Of a stretch of 8,251 nucleotides of DNA, positions 1-6,639 are shown in pieces; the first letter of the stretch is position 1, and each line of letters starts with the position of its first letter. The notes under the pieces were generated by a model. It did no database searches. It saw only the letters and a program-made list of their open reading frames with translations, and was not told the DNA's origin. The position numbers and the translations under genes are program-made. This DNA comes from Planctomycetota bacterium (GTDB lineage Bacteria > Planctomycetota > UBA11346), in assembly GCA_024641365.1 (NCBI GenBank), contig JAHEDF010000154.1, forward strand, positions 1 to 8,251. The letters are read 5' to 3'.

Positions 1-1083
1 TATGGCCATACAGAAACGCTCAAGAAAATACAACAAATAGAAGCGGGTCATCCAGTTCCAGATCAAGCAGGTGTACATGGCGTGCTGGCTCTTGAGGCCA
101 TGACAGAAAATTTACACCCAAATGATTTAGTCATTGTGTGTTGGTCTGGTGGCGCCTCGGCATTACTGCCAGCACCACATGCACCATTAACCTTAGCGGA
201 TAAACAAGCTGTCACGTCAGCATTATTAGCGAGTGGAGCTGATATTTCGATAATAAATGCCATCCGCAAACATTGCTCACGATTAAAGGGTGGCCAATTT
301 GCACGTCGCGTGGCACCGGCAAAAGTATTATGTTTAATTGTGAGCGATGTGGTTGGTGATGATTTAGCAACCATAGGTTCAGGGCCATTTGTTGCTGATC
401 CCACAACCTTTGCCGATGTGCAGATACATGTGACGACACTGCAATTGCCCATTTCAGACGTGGTGCGACAATTTATTGCCGATGGGGTTGCTGGAAAAAT
501 TACTGATACGCCAAAGGCTGACGATCCCTGTTTTAAAACAGTTCATCATCATTTAGTTGCGAGCAATACAGCAGCACTGACAGCAATTGCCGATAAACTT
601 AAAACTGATGGTTATGAAATTATTATGTGGCAACAACCGTTGATTGGTGAAGCGCGTTCGGCAGGTGCTACTTTTGCTGGCGCTGCAGTACATGCATTAC
701 AGCACGGAAAAAAAATTGCGCTTATAGCTGGTGGTGAAACCACAGTGACCTTAGGTGACAACCCAGGAAAAGGTGGGCGCAATCAAGAATTTGCATTGGC
801 AGCAGCCGGGATGTTAGGTGCATCGACCTGGCGAGGAAAACCCGTGCCAATTACTATTTTAGCAGCTGGCACCGATGGCACCGATGGACCAACAGACGCA
901 GCAGGTGCGATAATCGATGGTACTACCAAACAACGCGGGGATTCATTGGGATTAGATTTACTGGAACATCTGACACATCATAATGCATATCCGTATTTGT
1001 CTGCTGTTAATGATTTGCTTATTACTGGCGCAACCGGAACAAATGTCATGGACGTGAATGTTGCATTAATTAATCCATCTTAA
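1..1083 (+). CDS. Glycerate 2-kinase, class II (GckA/TtuD, MOFRL family), 5' truncated by window
   Basis: Phosphorylates D-glycerate with ATP in the cytoplasm, giving 2-phosphoglycerate for lower glycolysis; this is family knowledge. The frame is already open at base 1, so the gene starts upstream. 360 residues are visible, whereas the family usually has about 420-450, so only an N-terminal piece is missing. Counting from the first visible codon, the N-terminal (DUF4147) domain shows GHPVPD at 16-21, WSGGASALL at 48-56, a RLKGG loop ending near 98 and SDVVGDD followed by IGSGPF at about 115-130. The C-terminal MOFRL domain shows GGET at 244-247, GKGGRNQE at 256-263, GTDGTDGPTDAAGA at 290-303 and TGATGTNV near 342-349. 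All signature loops are intact, so the enzyme should be active. An internal GTG at 82 is not the start, because the GHPVPD motif lies upstream of it. The gene may be co-transcribed with the oxygenase 55 bp downstream. The family assignment is firm; the pathway served (glyoxylate, tartrate or serine-cycle type) cannot be seen. Confidence 0.93.
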   Translation, partial: YGHTETLKKIQQIEAGHPVPDQAGVHGVLALEAMTENLHPNDLVIVCWSGGASALLPAPHAPLTLADKQAVTSALLASGADISIINAIRKHCSRLKGGQFARRVAPAKVLCLIVSDVVGDDLATIGSGPFVADPTTFADVQIHVTTLQLPISDVVRQFIADGVAGKITDTPKADDPCFKTVHHHLVASNTAALTAIADKLKTDGYEIIMWQQPLIGEARSAGATFAGAAVHALQHGKKIALIAGGETTVTLGDNPGKGGRNQEFALAAAGMLGASTWRGKPVPITILAAGTDGTDGPTDAAGAIIDGTTKQRGDSLGLDLLEHLTHHNAYPYLSAVNDLLITGATGTNVMDVNVALINPS

Positions 1084-1138
1084 TCAGTGCATACATGTAA
1101 ACACTAGCTCTGTGGATATTAGTTTGTACATAGCCAGC

Positions 1139-2593
1139 ATGAGTGAGCATGTTCGATTCATTGCAGGCTTATCTGAGAACAAAACAGCATGTGATCATGT
1201 GCCCTTGTCGGTAACAGGTTCAATTCCGACGTGGCTACGTGGTACGTTGTATCGCAATGGTCCTGCGTCATGGCAGGTGGGCGAAACAACGCTCCAGCAT
1301 TGGTTTGATGGTTTTGCAAAAATACACGCTTTTTCATTTACAGAAAAAGGCGAGGTGATTTTTTCATGTCGGATGCTGGAAAGTCAGCAATATACTGAGT
1401 CGCTACGACGTGGTCGTTTATGGCGACGACTATTTGCCACGCAACATCATCGTCCATGGTATCGTAGAATTTATGATTTATTGTTTCCTAATTTTGGTGA
1501 CAATGCACTGGTAAATATTCAGCCAATTGGTGGCAGTTTATTGGCGTTAACTGAAACCCCGCGTATAGTCAAAGTGCATCCGCAAACCTTGGCCGGGGCA
1601 GGAGAATTCTATTATAATGATTCAATACCTGGGCAGAATACTACCGCACATCCAGTTCGTGATCCAAAAACAGGTGCGCTCATTAATTTAATGACTAAGT
1701 ATGGGAAAACGACAACCCATCAATTTACCTCATTAGAGCCTGGAAAAGTTACACGTGATTTAATAGGAACGATTACCGCGACGGAGCCAAGTTATCATCA
1801 TAGTTTAGGTCTAACCGATTCTTATATTATTTTCACCGAATGGCCATTTGTGGTGATGCCACTCAAAATGATTCTGGGTAAAAATACCGTCTATGGTAGC
1901 TATAAATGGAAGCCGGAATTAGGACTGCGTATTCGCTTGCTCCATCGAAAAACGGGTGAAGTGCTCGGACCATTTACGACCGATCCCTTTTTTGGTTTTC
2001 ATCATGTTAACGCTTGGGATGATGGCGATACCGTAGTATTTGAGGTGCCAACAGTTGCAGGGTCACATGTTTTCGATGAATTATTAATGGAAAAAATGCG
2101 GGTACATGGGATTGTTTCTTTCCCTCAATTACGACGTTTTGTAGTAAATTATAAAACGGGACAAGTTCATCATCAAGAAATAGGTAGTGGTGGATTTGAT
2201 TTTCCTATTATTGATGAACGTAATCGTTGCCAACCAACAGTGGCGGTTTTTGGCTGTGGTGTTGTTACGGATAGCAAAGATGGCATGTTAAATAATTTAG
2301 TGCGTCGCAGCGGTAGCGATGGAACTGATCAGAGTTGGTCGAGTGACGGCTGTTTCCCTGGAGAACCAATTTTTGTCGCTAAACCGGGGGGTGCCATAAA
2401 TGAAGGAGTGTTGCTCAGTGTTGTTATGGATGCGAATACCGCCTCGTCATTTTTATTAGTGTTAGATGCCTCGACGATGCAGGAAATTGCACGTGCACCT
2501 ACGCCAACAGTCGTGCCGTTTGGATTTCATGGCTGTTTTGTAGCAAAAGAGTTCGGAAGTCCGGAAGTCCGGAAGTCCGGAAGTCTAGCCTAA
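1139..2593 (+). CDS. Carotenoid cleavage oxygenase (BCO/RPE65/CCD superfamily)
   Basis: Non-haem Fe(II) dioxygenase family that splits a C=C double bond in carotenoids, apocarotenoids or stilbenes. The four iron-ligand histidine contexts of the seven-bladed propeller are all present: H171 (TAHPVRD), H221 (SYHHSLGLTD), H288/H289 (GFHHVNAW) and H464 (PFGFHG), numbered from ATG 1139. The N-terminal signature YRNGP, followed by HWFDGFAKIHAFSF, and a later ETPRI segment resemble the metazoan BCO/RPE65 branch more than plant CCDs; this is a judgement by eye. The protein is 484 residues, normal for the family, with no signal peptide. I chose ATG 1139 because neither it nor the upstream GTG 1112 has a clear Shine-Dalgarno, and ATG is the commoner start; GTG would add nine residues. 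The last 12 or so residues after FHGCFVAKE are encoded by an 8-bp tandem repeat (2552-2585) and are probably not ancestral. The substrate is unknown; a beta-carotene to retinal reaction is possible, but no rhodopsin or carotenoid synthesis gene is in view. Confidence 0.92.
   Translation: MSEHVRFIAGLSENKTACDHVPLSVTGSIPTWLRGTLYRNGPASWQVGETTLQHWFDGFAKIHAFSFTEKGEVIFSCRMLESQQYTESLRRGRLWRRLFATQHHRPWYRRIYDLLFPNFGDNALVNIQPIGGSLLALTETPRIVKVHPQTLAGAGEFYYNDSIPGQNTTAHPVRDPKTGALINLMTKYGKTTTHQFTSLEPGKVTRDLIGTITATEPSYHHSLGLTDSYIIFTEWPFVVMPLKMILGKNTVYGSYKWKPELGLRIRLLHRKTGEVLGPFTTDPFFGFHHVNAWDDGDTVVFEVPTVAGSHVFDELLMEKMRVHGIVSFPQLRRFVVNYKTGQVHHQEIGSGGFDFPIIDERNRCQPTVAVFGCGVVTDSKDGMLNNLVRRSGSDGTDQSWSSDGCFPGEPIFVAKPGGAINEGVLLSVVMDANTASSFLLVLDASTMQEIARAPTPTVVPFGFHGCFVAKEFGSPEVRKSGSLA
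2552..2585 (+). repeat. Left tandem array of element 1, (TCCGGAAG)x4, within the oxygenase reading frame
   Basis: The units start at 2552 (TTCGGAAG, one base different), 2560, 2568 and 2576, followed by a partial TC. Because 8 is not a multiple of 3, successive units are read in different frames, giving the residues FGSPEVRKSGS. The stop codon follows eight bases after the array. Confidence 0.95.
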
Positions 2594-2689
2594 GCAACAT
2601 GATTTTAGCAAACGGACGCATTGTGTGAAGCTGCAGAAAGGCCATTGGTCAAAACAAGAATGATGGCATTTTTATAGTCAGACAGGTCG

Positions 2690-2718
2690 TTTTCAGTAAT
2701 CTTAAATAATAATATAGA
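2690..2718 (+). promoter_or_regulatory. Possible sigma70-type promoter for the heptose operon
   Basis: TTTTCA (2690-2695) and TATAGA (2713-2718) are separated by 17 bp; each matches four of six consensus bases. It lies in the AT-rich centre of element 1. If it is real, the right array is transcribed as part of the hldD leader. It was found by eye in AT-rich DNA, so a chance match is quite possible. Confidence 0.25.
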
Positions 2719-2726
2719 GATGTCAC

Positions 2727-2763
2727 TTTCGGACTTCCGGACTTCCGGACTTCCGGACTTCCG
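2727..2763 (-). repeat. Right tandem array of element 1, inverted copy, upstream of hldD
   Basis: Copies of CTTCCGGA with an 8-bp period (GG at 2731, 2739, 2747 and 2755) ending in CTTCCG. The outermost copy nearest the centre is imperfect (TTTCGGA), so degeneration is at the inner edge here. The array lies 59-96 bp before the hldD ATG and would fall in the 5' leader of any transcript that starts within the element centre. Confidence 0.95.
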
Positions 2764-2810
2764 TATCGCTTTCGACAAATTAGCATGCCGCTCCAGATGG
2801 ACAGCAAGCT

Positions 2811-2816
2811 GAAGGA
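2811..2816 (+). promoter_or_regulatory. Shine-Dalgarno of hldD
   Basis: GAAGGA lies six bases before ATG 2823. This fixes the start that gives the canonical HldD N-terminus MIVVTGGAGFIG. Confidence 0.8.
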
Positions 2817-2822
2817 TATCGT

Positions 2823-3791
2823 ATGATCGTTGTGACAGGTGGCGCAGGCTTTATCGGCAGTAATTTATTGCGCGGGCTCAATGCGCAGGGGATCGATGAT
2901 ATTTTGGTGGTCGATAATTTAGTGCGTGCTGACAAACATCGTACGCTCAATACCTGCGACTTTGCTGATTATGTCGATAAGCGAGATTTTTTAGCACGAC
3001 TACCGCAGATCATGCCTCAGGTAACTGCCGTTTTTCATCAAGGTGCCTGTTCGGATACGATGGAAACAGACGGGCGTTATTTAATGGATAATAATTATGC
3101 GTATAGCAAAGCGCTTTTAGAGGCCTGTCAAAGCGCGCGCATTCCATTTATTTATGCGTCATCGGCGTCGGTTTATGGTAATGGTGAGGATGGTTTTGCA
3201 GAAGAACGTCGCTGTGAATACCCGCTCAATGGCTATGCGTATTCAAAATTTTTATTTGACCAATATGTACGTCGCTTACAGCCAACGTTCACCGCGCCGG
3301 TCATGGGATTGCGCTATTTTAATGTGTATGGTCCACAAGAAACCCATAAAGGGCGCATGGCAACGGTGGTCTATCAATTTCATAAATCATTAACGGCAGA
3401 TGGTAAACTAGAATTATTTGAAGGCAGCGATAAATTTAAACGTGATTTTATTCACGTAGACGATGTTGTTTCCGTGAATCTGCATTTTTTAAAAAATTCC
3501 CAAACAGGTATTTATAATGTCGGCACCGGAACGGCAGAAAGTTTTTTAACCATCGCGGAATTAATGCTACCGCTTTATAAAGGTGGCACTATTGGCACAA
3601 AGCCCTTTCCAGAAGCACTGAAAGGAAAATATCAGGCTTATACGTGTGCCGATATTTCCGCTTTACGGAATAGTGGTTATGATAAAGCATTTATGACATT
3701 AGAGCAGGGTGTGCCGTCCTATGTCGCATTATTAAAAGCAAATGACGGGCATTATCGCGAACCAGTAAAAAAACTATCGAATAAAAAATGA
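2823..3791 (+). CDS. hldD: ADP-L-glycero-D-manno-heptose 6-epimerase
   Basis: Last step of activated heptose synthesis: converts ADP-D-glycero-beta-D-manno-heptose to the L-glycero form used for the LPS inner core, with bound NADP. It is an extended SDR protein of 322 residues; E. coli HldD has about 310. Visible features are the Rossmann loop GGAGFIG (6-12), VVDNL (29-33), FHQGACSDT (71-79), DNNYAYSK (89-96), YASSASVYG (111-119), the catalytic Y138-x3-K142 in GYAYSK, RYFNVYGP (164-171), HKG with K176, the position reported as catalytic in E. coli, and FKRDFIHVDDV (205-215). All expected catalytic residues are present. The C-terminus has about a dozen extra residues rich in Lys. It is the first gene of the operon, and its stop overlaps the gmhB start in ATGA, suggesting translational coupling. 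Confidence 0.97.
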   Translation: MIVVTGGAGFIGSNLLRGLNAQGIDDILVVDNLVRADKHRTLNTCDFADYVDKRDFLARLPQIMPQVTAVFHQGACSDTMETDGRYLMDNNYAYSKALLEACQSARIPFIYASSASVYGNGEDGFAEERRCEYPLNGYAYSKFLFDQYVRRLQPTFTAPVMGLRYFNVYGPQETHKGRMATVVYQFHKSLTADGKLELFEGSDKFKRDFIHVDDVVSVNLHFLKNSQTGIYNVGTGTAESFLTIAELMLPLYKGGTIGTKPFPEALKGKYQAYTCADISALRNSGYDKAFMTLEQGVPSYVALLKANDGHYREPVKKLSNKK

Positions 3792-4342
3792 ACGTCTCGA
3801 CAAAAAAAGTCATTTTATTAGATCGTGATGGAGTCTTAAATGTCGATTTGCCACGCGGCGTGCGCTCTATCAATGAATTAGCTATGGAAAAAGGTGCGCC
3901 TGCTGCAGTCGCATCATTGAGTAAAGCCGGGTATAAAGTTTTGGTGATAACCAACCAAGGTGCAATTGGACGTGGTGAAGTATCACTCGATGAAGTGACG
4001 CGCATAAATGATTTGGTCGAAGATCATATTCAAGCTGCCGGCGGGCATATTTCTCAATTTTATGTCTGTCCACATCGTAATGAAGATAACTGCGATTGTC
4101 GAAAGCCCAAACCAGGGCTTATCACAAAAGCGCAAACTGACTGGCAATTCAATCCAGCGGAGACCTGGTTCGTAGGTGATGCGGATCGTGATGTAGTTGC
4201 GGCAACTGCTGCTGGGGTTCGCCCAGCATTAGTACGTACGGGTAAAGGGAAAAAATCAGCACAGCAAAACCCTGCTGTTCCCGCCTTTGACGATTTACAG
4301 GCATTTGTTAAAAATTTATTAGCATCGGAGCCCGCAGTATGA
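3788..4342 (+). CDS. gmhB: D-glycero-beta-D-manno-heptose-1,7-bisphosphate 7-phosphatase
   Basis: HAD-superfamily (IIIA) phosphatase that removes the 7-phosphate between the two HldE reactions. In the 184-residue protein, motif I is LDRDG with nucleophile D12 and acid/base D14, and motif II is TNQG at 55-58. The zinc site is C94-x-H96-x5-C102-x-C104, directly followed by RKPKPG, and motif III/IV is GDADRD at 130-135. The zinc loop is the short form, shorter than in E. coli GmhB. The start codon shares ATGA with the hldD stop. It has no Shine-Dalgarno of its own, because the upstream bases are an A-rich run, so translation probably depends on ribosomes finishing hldD. Related histidinol-phosphate phosphatases have similar motifs, but the operon context settles the heptose assignment. 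Confidence 0.95.
   Translation: MNVSTKKVILLDRDGVLNVDLPRGVRSINELAMEKGAPAAVASLSKAGYKVLVITNQGAIGRGEVSLDEVTRINDLVEDHIQAAGGHISQFYVCPHRNEDNCDCRKPKPGLITKAQTDWQFNPAETWFVGDADRDVVAATAAGVRPALVRTGKGKKSAQQNPAVPAFDDLQAFVKNLLASEPAV
4327..4330 (+). promoter_or_regulatory. Shine-Dalgarno of gmhA inside the gmhB 3' end
   Basis: GGAG lies eight bases before ATG 4339. It supports this start and allows reinitiation in addition to coupling through the 4-base overlap. Confidence 0.65.
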
Positions 4343-4923
4343 GTGATGTTCGCCGTAGTATAACAGAACACATGCAGACTGTTTCACAGTTAGATAGTTT
4401 AGTACAGCCAATTGAAGATGTAGCCAAGCTCATTTACTCAGCCGTTAATAAAAAAGGGACAGTCTATTGGTGTGGAAATGGTGGGAGTGCTGGCGACGCA
4501 CAACATTTAAGTGCCGAATTAATGGGACGCTATGTCCTAGAACGACGTGGCCTACGTTCTTTTGCTTTGACTACGGATGCGTCATTAATGACGGCGGTTG
4601 CGAATGATTATGCATTTGACCGCGTATTTGCTCGCCAAATTGAAACGGTTGCGCAACCAAGTGATATTGTCGTCGTCATTAGTACCTCGGGTAATAGTGC
4701 GAATATCGTCGCTGCTGCGGTTGCTGCTAAAGCTCGTGGTGCCACGGTTGTCGGTATGACAGGTGCAACAGGCGGTAAGTTGAACGCACATTGTGATGTG
4801 TGTTTATGTGTACCATCAACGGTCACTGCTCGCATTCAAGAATGTCATGGATTAATAGGGCATATTATTTGTGAATTGTTAGATACGTGGATTGCTAACG
4901 AACAGAAAGAAAATTATGTTTAG
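4339..4923 (+). CDS. gmhA: Sedoheptulose 7-phosphate (phosphoheptose) isomerase
   Basis: First committed step of ADP-heptose synthesis: isomerises sedoheptulose 7-phosphate to D-glycero-D-manno-heptose 7-phosphate. It is a SIS-domain protein of 194 residues, the usual length, working as a tetramer in characterised members. Visible features are CGNGGSAGDAQHLSAEL (45-61), DRVFARQ (94-100), STSGNSANI (115-123) and RIQECHGLIGH (165-175). The metal-site residues known from E. coli GmhA (H61, E65, Q172, H180) correspond to H56, E60, Q167 and H175, with identical spacing within each pair. DnaA-associated DiaA is a close relative, but the four intact zinc ligands and the operon support GmhA. It overlaps gmhB by four bases and hldE by eight. 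Confidence 0.96.
   Translation: MSDVRRSITEHMQTVSQLDSLVQPIEDVAKLIYSAVNKKGTVYWCGNGGSAGDAQHLSAELMGRYVLERRGLRSFALTTDASLMTAVANDYAFDRVFARQIETVAQPSDIVVVISTSGNSANIVAAAVAAKARGATVVGMTGATGGKLNAHCDVCLCVPSTVTARIQECHGLIGHIICELLDTWIANEQKENYV
4904..4910 (+). promoter_or_regulatory. Weak Shine-Dalgarno of hldE inside gmhA
   Basis: The purine run AGAAAGA lies five bases before ATG 4916. It favours ATG 4916 over the in-frame TTG at 4892, which has no such sequence. Confidence 0.5.
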
Positions 4924-6403
4924 TAATTTAACCGCGGTTCGTGCTTTGGTCGCGAGCGGATTTTCTGGCGTTCACGTATTAGTTATTGGCGATGTCATGT
5001 TGGATTGTCATGTCCGTGGTGATGTCAGTCGCATTTCCCCAGAAGCGCCAGTGCCAGTTGTTCGGACTACCGGACGTTCATGGTCAGCAGGTGGCGCGGC
5101 AAATGTGGCAGCAAATTTAAGTGGTTTGGGTGTGCACGTTGAATTGGCGGGTTACACGGGTACTGATGAGGCACGCGCGCGATTAATTCAACAATTAACA
5201 GTAAATAAAATTGGAACCGATGGATTAGTGGCGCTGGATGATCGAGCGACGATTGTTAAAACGCGAATCATTGGTGGTCATCAACAAATGTTACGCATTG
5301 ATGATGAGGACCAAGGTACGGTAAATAAGACACAGCGTGCAGCATTATTAGCGGCAATTCATGCTGCAATCGAGCGCGGTCCAGCAGCGATTGTGTTAAG
5401 CGATTATGCAAAAGGTGTTTGTGATCAGGAATTAGCACAAGCCGTTATTACCAGCGCACGGAAAAAAAATATTCCTGTTTTAGTCGATCCCAAAGGGACC
5501 GAATGGGAAAAATATCGTGGGGCAACTACTATTACTCCAAATACTGGAGAATTAGCGGCAGCGACTCGTGTTGTAGGAAATGATTATCCAGGATTAGTAA
5601 CAGCGGGGCAAAAATTACGAGAACATTTAGAATTACAATTTTTAACATTCACCCGTGGTGAGCACGGCATCAGTTTATTAGATGCAGGTGGTGAATTTAA
5701 TGTTCCGGCGATGGCCCGCGAAGTATTCGATGTTTCGGGAGCGGGCGATACCGTCATCGCAATTATGGCAGCCTGTACAGCAGTTGGTGTCAATCATTGT
5801 GAGGTGCGTGATGCCGTACGTTTGGCAAATATCGCGGGCGGTGTTGTCGTTGGTAAAGTCGGCACGGTTCCTATTTCGCGCGACGATTTACTTGATCGTT
5901 TGGATCATGAACCAGGATTAGTGCATGTCGGAAAAGTATGTGACCGAGCAACTGCTGCAGAGCGTTGTCGCGTTTGGAAAGCTGCCGGTGAGCGCGTGGT
6001 ATTTACCAATGGCTGCTTCGATTTATTGCACGCTGGTCATGTCAGTATTTTAGAACAAGCGCGACGCACCGGTGATCGTTTAATCGTGGGGTTAAATACC
6101 GATAAATCGGTTCAGGCATTAAAAGGTCCAACGCGTCCTATTAATAGCGAAGATGATCGCGCCCAAGTATTGGCGGCATTAGCGGCAGTGGATGCTGTAG
6201 TTTTATTTGGCGAACAAACGCCGCTCGAATTAATTGTAGCGGTAAAGCCAGATGTCTTAGTCAAAGGCGCAGACTATAGCGAAGATCAAGTAGTTGGCGG
6301 AAAAGAAGTAAAATCATGGGGCGGAAAAGTGGTACTCATAGATTTATTAGCAGGCCGTAGCACCACAGGCATGATTCAAAAAATGTCCACGCCGGAAAAA
6401 TAA
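4916..6403 (+). CDS. hldE: Bifunctional D-beta-D-heptose 7-phosphate kinase / D-beta-D-heptose 1-phosphate adenylyltransferase
   Basis: Catalyses two separate steps: 1-phosphorylation of heptose 7-phosphate, then, after GmhB, transfer of AMP to make ADP-D,D-heptose. The N-terminal ribokinase/PfkB domain (about 1-325) shows IGDVMLD, RISPEAPVPV, the glycine-rich GGAANVAANL near 59-68 and the ATP/catalytic loop GAGDT at 275-279 with D278 as the expected base. The C-terminal cytidylyltransferase-like domain (about 345-495) shows FTNGCFDLLHAGH ending at H375, GLNTD, RPIN, LVKGADY and RSTTG. At 495 residues it is slightly longer than E. coli HldE (477), and the two domains are fused as in enterobacteria. 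ATG 4916 lies inside the gmhA 3' end, giving an 8-base overlap. Both active sites look complete. It is the last gene of the operon; the next coding frame begins at least 325 bp on. Confidence 0.97.
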   Translation: MFSNLTAVRALVASGFSGVHVLVIGDVMLDCHVRGDVSRISPEAPVPVVRTTGRSWSAGGAANVAANLSGLGVHVELAGYTGTDEARARLIQQLTVNKIGTDGLVALDDRATIVKTRIIGGHQQMLRIDDEDQGTVNKTQRAALLAAIHAAIERGPAAIVLSDYAKGVCDQELAQAVITSARKKNIPVLVDPKGTEWEKYRGATTITPNTGELAAATRVVGNDYPGLVTAGQKLREHLELQFLTFTRGEHGISLLDAGGEFNVPAMAREVFDVSGAGDTVIAIMAACTAVGVNHCEVRDAVRLANIAGGVVVGKVGTVPISRDDLLDRLDHEPGLVHVGKVCDRATAAERCRVWKAAGERVVFTNGCFDLLHAGHVSILEQARRTGDRLIVGLNTDKSVQALKGPTRPINSEDDRAQVLAALAAVDAVVLFGEQTPLELIVAVKPDVLVKGADYSEDQVVGGKEVKSWGGKVVLIDLLAGRSTTGMIQKMSTPEK

Positions 6404-6490
6404 TGATATCGTGTCTGATTCAATTCTATTCGGCTAATAATTGCGTTTATAATGGCATTTCCTGAAAAAAATGAACGTCACCAAAAGACA

Positions 6491-6521
6491 ATTAACCGCA
6501 GAGGGCGCAGAGAGCGCAGAG
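6491..6521 (+). repeat. Left arm of element 2
   Basis: Nearly three copies of a 9-bp CGCAGAGRG unit preceded by ATTAAC at the outer edge, so each arm has a fixed tip plus a short tandem array. Confidence 0.9.
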
Positions 6522-6608
6522 ATGGTTTTTCAACAAATCTACAATATAAAGTACAGTTGATTGGCAGGTAAAGGAAATGATATGAGCCAAGTTCTTTTTA
6601 TAAATATC

Positions 6609-6639
6609 CTCTGCGCTCTCTGCGCTCTCTGCGGTTAAT
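6609..6639 (-). repeat. Right arm of element 2
   Basis: Reverse complement of the left arm with a single mismatch. It ends in GTTAAT at the outer edge and is followed two bases later by a T-run. Confidence 0.9.

Larger units (their letters stand above)
2552..2764. repeat. Inverted pair of 8-bp tandem arrays (element 1)
   Basis: The left array has about four copies of TCCGGAAG and the right array has the same unit in reverse complement (CTTCCGGA). Bases 2554-2585 and 2732-2763 are a perfect 32-bp inverted repeat around a 146-bp centre. As RNA or cruciform DNA this could form a long stem. Each unit also contains the self-complementary hexamer TCCGGA, so each arm could pair with itself. The centre contains no credible gene. 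The element overlaps the 3' end of the oxygenase and ends 59 bp before hldD. It resembles a dispersed miniature element, but only one copy is in the window, so mobility is inference. Confidence 0.9.
6491..6639. repeat. Inverted pair of 9-bp tandem arrays (element 2)
   Basis: The left arm (6491-6521) reads ATTAAC followed by CGCAGAGGG, CGCAGAGAG and CGCAGAG. The right arm (6609-6639) is its reverse complement over 31 bp with one mismatch (GGG against GAG). The 87-bp centre is AT-rich with no gene. Direct copies of AAAAGAC lie outside both arms (6483-6489 and 6648-6654). A T-run (6642-6647) follows the right arm, so the folded RNA could act as a terminator despite its large loop. Repeats of the CGCAGAG type recur in intergenic regions of several bacteria; that is recollection, not checked here. 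Confidence 0.9.

Noticed and set aside
82..1083. GTG 82 as the start of the glycerate kinase
   Set aside because: The frame is open back to base 1 and encodes the conserved GHPVPD motif before this codon, so the true start is upstream of the window.
2552..2764. CRISPR array
   Set aside because: The units are 8 bp and directly adjacent, with no unique spacers between them, and the second array is inverted.
3691..4005. Antisense reading frame of 104 residues across the hldD-gmhB junction, and similar short antisense frames elsewhere
   Set aside because: They lie opposite strongly conserved genes and have no family features, as expected of chance frames.
4892..4915. TTG 4892 as the start of hldE
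   Set aside because: ATG 4916 has a purine-rich ribosome site at suitable spacing and gives a normal HldE N-terminus; the TTG has neither advantage.
6448..6453. TATAAT as a promoter for the CHAT-like gene
   Set aside because: No acceptable -35 hexamer lies 16-18 bp upstream and there is no extended -10 TG. It is also over 270 bp from the first candidate start, with element 2 in between.
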